DNA of 5,335 nucleotides from an uncultured Chloroflexota bacterium (GTDB lineage: Bacteria > Chloroflexota > Chloroflexia > Chloroflexales > Roseiflexaceae), in the NCBI GenBank assembly GCA_903871975.1, contig CAIQIY010000018.1, forward strand, positions 1-5,335. The letters run 5' to 3'. Made by a program: the position numbers and the translations under genes. The notes beneath the pieces are model-generated. The model did no database searches, was not told the DNA's origin, and saw only the letters and a program-made list of their open reading frames with translations. Of the stretch, positions 5,268 to 5,335 are shown piece by piece; the stretch's first letter is position 1; every line of letters starts with the position of its first letter.

Positions 5268-5335
5268 ATGAACCGTATGTCACGCCGCCTGTTCCTGCGC
5301 AGCATCGCCGCCGGCTCCGGGTTGCTCGCACTCGC
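5268..5335 (+). CDS. Twin-arginine signal-peptide protein, probable ABC solute-binding protein (5' end only)
   Basis: Only the first 22 complete codons are in the window: an N-terminus with SRRLFLRS at residues 5-12, a good match to the Tat motif S-R-R-x-F-L-K, then a hydrophobic stretch (IAAGSGLLAL). This marks export of a folded protein by the twin-arginine pathway. The ATG at 5268 follows AGAAGAGG with about 8 bases of spacing; ATG 5277 is an in-frame alternative that keeps the Tat motif. Position after two CUT1-type permease genes, on the same strand, makes an extracellular solute-binding protein the likely product. This identity is inferred from context, since no binding-protein fold is visible yet. 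Tat-type signals on sugar-binding proteins are common in Chloroflexota and actinobacteria. Confidence 0.7.
   Translation, partial: MNRMSRRLFLRSIAAGSGLLAL

Overview
This is GC-rich bacterial DNA carrying a mutagenic DNA-repair cassette, a pentose-phosphate gene, a stretch of decayed gene fragments, and the start of a carbohydrate-type ABC importer operon. The best guess for the source is a Chloroflexota (Chloroflexia-like) bacterium. The reasons are high GC, a Gram-positive/Chloroflexi-type LexA operator (GAAC-N4-GTTC), an ImuA/ImuB pair of the kind seen in high-GC bacteria, and a UgpA/UgpE-type importer followed by a Tat-type secreted protein. This placement is inference; no single gene fixes the phylum.

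Left part, minus strand (about 1-1210): imuA, a RecA-like mutasome accessory gene, overlaps by ATGA the start of an imuB-like Y-family polymerase gene that runs off the left edge. A 14-base LexA-box palindrome sits just upstream of imuA, so the cassette should be SOS-induced. The ImuA P-loop lacks its lysine. The imuB reading frame is broken near codon 24, by real decay or by sequence error.

Middle (1210-2420): about 520 bases between the imuA and rpe start/stop hold no convincing gene, only strong GC hairpins. Next comes rpe (ribulose-phosphate 3-epimerase, minus strand). It has a GTG start, a textbook Shine-Dalgarno sequence and an extended -10 element.

Gene-fragment zone (2420-3440): two adjacent minus-strand 5' fragments are recognisable. 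One is the N-terminus of a flavodoxin-fold NAD(P)H oxidoreductase, the other the N-terminus of an NAD(P)-binding epimerase-like protein. Both end far short of family length. A third protein-like stretch of unknown identity lies upstream of them. The zone ends in a 22-base tandem repeat carrying GTTAAC, just before the transporter genes.

Right part, plus strand (3440-5335): two overlapping ABC permease genes (UgpA/MalF-like, then UgpE/MalG-like) are followed 75 bases later by the start of a twin-arginine signal-peptide protein, most likely the solute-binding protein. Together they form the membrane channel and capture component of a sugar or glycerol-phosphate importer. No ATPase gene is in the window.

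I found no clearly new biological system. The most notable points are the P-loop-degenerate ImuA with a frame-disrupted ImuB under LexA control, the cluster of truncated redox genes, and the repeat in front of the transporter operon.
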